A DNA stretch of 64,000 nt from ECT2AJA-110-A sp035399845 (GTDB lineage: Bacteria; Planctomycetota; Phycisphaerae; UBA1845; UTPLA1): assembly GCA_035399845.1 (NCBI GenBank), contig DAOPJV010000003.1, positions 116,159-180,158 of the forward strand, written 5' to 3'. The position numbers and the translations under genes are program-made. Positions 62,494-64,000 of the stretch are shown here, piece by piece. The notes beneath the pieces are model-generated. The model ran no database searches. It was given only the letters and a program-made list of their open reading frames with translations, and was not told the origin of the DNA. The first letter of the stretch is position 1. Every line of letters begins with the position of its first letter.

Positions 62494-63639
62494 ATGCCGA
62501 ACGATCCGCCCAGTGTCTGTTTCGTCGCCCCCAATAACTACGCCGTCCTGGCGGGCCGCGGAGACATTGCGCAGATCGGCGGCGCGGAAGTGCAGCGCGT
62601 TCTCATCGCGCGTGAACTCGTCAAGCGCGGATGCGCCGTCAGCTTCGTGACACTCGATCACGGCCAGCCCGACGCTGTCGAACACGACGGTGTCCGCGTC
62701 TTCAGGATGTGCGCCAAGCACGATGGCCTGCCCGGTCTGCGCTTCATCCATCCGCGCTGGACCAGCCTCTGCGCCGCCATGCGCCGGGCGAACGCGGACA
62801 TCTACATCCAGCGAACATCGGGCGTCGAAACGGGACAGACCGCCCTGTGGGCGAATCAGAATGGCAAGCCCTTTGTGTATTCAGTGGCGAATGATCCTGA
62901 GTGCGATCGTCGTCTCGGCGCCAAGGGCAATTGGCGCGAGCGCGCCTTCTACAAGTATGGGCTTCTGCACGCCGATCGCGTCGTTGCACAGACAAGTCAG
63001 CAACAGGATACACTGAAGGCGACATTCAATCTGGACGCGACTGTCATTCGAAGCTGCGCCCCCGATCCCGGCGACCCCTTCGCCGACGCGTCGCGCGACG
63101 CCGCCCTTGCCGAGCGCCGCGTTCTCTGGATCGGTCGATTTTCGCGACAGAAACGACTCGATCGGCTACCTGGAATTGCACGAGCCTGTCCCGACGTTCA
63201 GTTCGATGTCATCGGCTCACATTCCAACCCGGCGCCCGAAATCGCCGCGGCAGTCGACGAACTCCGCCAACTGCCGAACGTGACGCTTCACGGATTTGTT
63301 CCCTACGCGGAGCTGGCGCCCTTCTACGCGCGCGCCGCCCTGCTGCTCTGCACGAGCGACTGGGAGGGGTATCCGAACACCTTCATGGAGGCCTGGTCGC
63401 AAGGCGTTCCCGTCATCTCGACCATCGACCCGGACAACGTCATCACGACGCACGCGACAGGACGACGCACAACGACCGACGAAACCCTGATCGCCGACAC
63501 GCTCACAACGATGCTGGCGGACGAAACCGCCTGGCGACAATGCGCCGAACGCGCGCGGTCATTCTTCCTCGAAACGCACACCCCCACCGCCGCCGGCGCC
63601 GCCTGGTTCAACCTGCTGTGCGGACTCGTTCGCCGCTGA
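62494..63639 (+). CDS. GT4-family glycosyltransferase
   Basis: 381 residues. A GT-B layout: N-terminal domain with GGAEVQRVLIARELVKRG (the acceptor-side Gly loop) and C-terminal nucleotide-sugar domain beginning RRVLWIGRFSRQKRLDRLPG, with TLHGFVPYAELAPFYARA and the donor-site acidic pair in DWEGYPNTFMEAWSQGVP (E-X7-E motif: GYPNTFMEA). It adds sugar to a glycan, probably an exopolysaccharide or lipopolysaccharide chain, in the cytosol or at its membrane. It is coupled to the membrane glycosyltransferase gene. Confidence 0.9.
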   Translation: MPNDPPSVCFVAPNNYAVLAGRGDIAQIGGAEVQRVLIARELVKRGCAVSFVTLDHGQPDAVEHDGVRVFRMCAKHDGLPGLRFIHPRWTSLCAAMRRANADIYIQRTSGVETGQTALWANQNGKPFVYSVANDPECDRRLGAKGNWRERAFYKYGLLHADRVVAQTSQQQDTLKATFNLDATVIRSCAPDPGDPFADASRDAALAERRVLWIGRFSRQKRLDRLPGIARACPDVQFDVIGSHSNPAPEIAAAVDELRQLPNVTLHGFVPYAELAPFYARAALLLCTSDWEGYPNTFMEAWSQGVPVISTIDPDNVITTHATGRRTTTDETLIADTLTTMLADETAWRQCAERARSFFLETHTPTAAGAAWFNLLCGLVRR

Positions 63640-64000
63640 CGGAGTCGGATTGTCGGTGATTCCTGATCCCGTGGCCCGGCCCGAGCGTAGGTCGGGTCAT
63701 CGACCCGACAGCCGGGTGGTATTGTCGGCTGCCAAACGGGCGCCGCTGGTCGGCTTGCCCGAGGCTGTCCGGAATCAGTTCATCTTTCGAGGGCGAGACC
63801 TCGACGCGCCGCGCCGGCGTCGATCGTTCGATCGTCCGGCCTGAAGGGCCGAGATAGCCGGAGCCCCGGGTGGAGCGCAGGCCGCGGACGCGCGGGTGCC
63901 ACTGGTGGCTTGCCCACCAGTGCCCAGGGCGAAAAGCGACTGTAAGATTAGGCTCCGTCTGAAAACCCATCAGGCCAGCGTTCTCAAGTAGCGTTGGATG
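63640..64000. other. Right-edge non-coding region with repeats
   Basis: 361 bases. Contains GTAGGTCGGGTCATCGACCC (63687-63709) with CCGAC completing the hairpin, and CACTGGTGG/CCACCAGTG (63900-63922), a perfect 9-bp hairpin resembling another dispersed element. No gene supported; the window ends in it. Confidence 0.65.
63687..63709 (+). repeat. GTAGGTCGGG repeat, single copy
   Basis: Identical 23 bases to the left half of 49831-49904: GTAGGTCGGG, TCAT, CGACCCGAC. Perfect 7-9 bp hairpin. Confidence 0.7.

Overview
The window is high-GC bacterial DNA, most consistent with a member of the Planctomycetota, probably the Phycisphaerae. This is an inference from four things seen here: a sigma factor of the type abundant in planctomycetes overlapping a Ser/Thr kinase-TPR gene; many large secreted proteins and lipoproteins with Asn/Thr-rich linkers; dockerin-like EF-hand tails; and abundant dispersed hairpin repeats. 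No rRNA, tRNA, phage, CRISPR array or intact transposase was seen.

Left region (1-7.4 kb, minus strand): a 1807-residue lipoprotein, its own terminator, then two more lipoprotein genes. The giant protein carries thrombospondin-type-3-like calcium motifs. A stretch of about 425 residues reads, segment by segment, like the calcium-binding and pore-forming core of anthrax protective antigen, and it is followed by a novel-looking Gly-Asp-Asp repeat. Next (7.7-10.8 kb) come the sigma factor and kinase pair, and a 1.2 kb spacer with a strong terminator and a small transposase-type palindrome.

12-35 kb is dominated by exported proteins: an alpha/beta hydrolase with a Cys-Gly C-terminal sorting tail, a CAP-domain lipoprotein, an M64-type metallopeptidase with nine fibronectin III domains, a GH15-type glucoamylase with a dockerin-like tail, a patatin-like lipoprotein, and a tightly packed minus-strand operon of four secreted proteins (trimeric-fibre-like, two zinc metallopeptidases, a dockerin-like mini-protein) that ends at a clear terminator. 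Sulfotransferase, cytochrome c-prime-like and aminotransferase genes lie between.

35-51 kb holds an ABC exporter, a PDZ-thioredoxin protein and a paralogue with a broken CXXC motif, a Gly-rich CSLREA-like adhesin, the housekeeping pair fmt-rsmB, small lipoproteins, a sensor propeller and a MEMO-family protein. This part is full of repeats: a 278-bp unit in three copies, two copies of a 300-400 bp composite repeat around a lipoprotein gene, and at least eleven copies across the window of a hairpin whose stem changes while its flanks stay constant.

51-64 kb is more ordinary: a YjfB-like peptide, a zinc-ribbon membrane protein, a PAS-GAF-receiver protein without a kinase domain, a lipoprotein hydrolase with a proline-rich membrane protein, a catalytic/non-catalytic M16 peptidase pair after a YhbY-family gene, and a membrane glycosyltransferase plus a GT4 glycosyltransferase.
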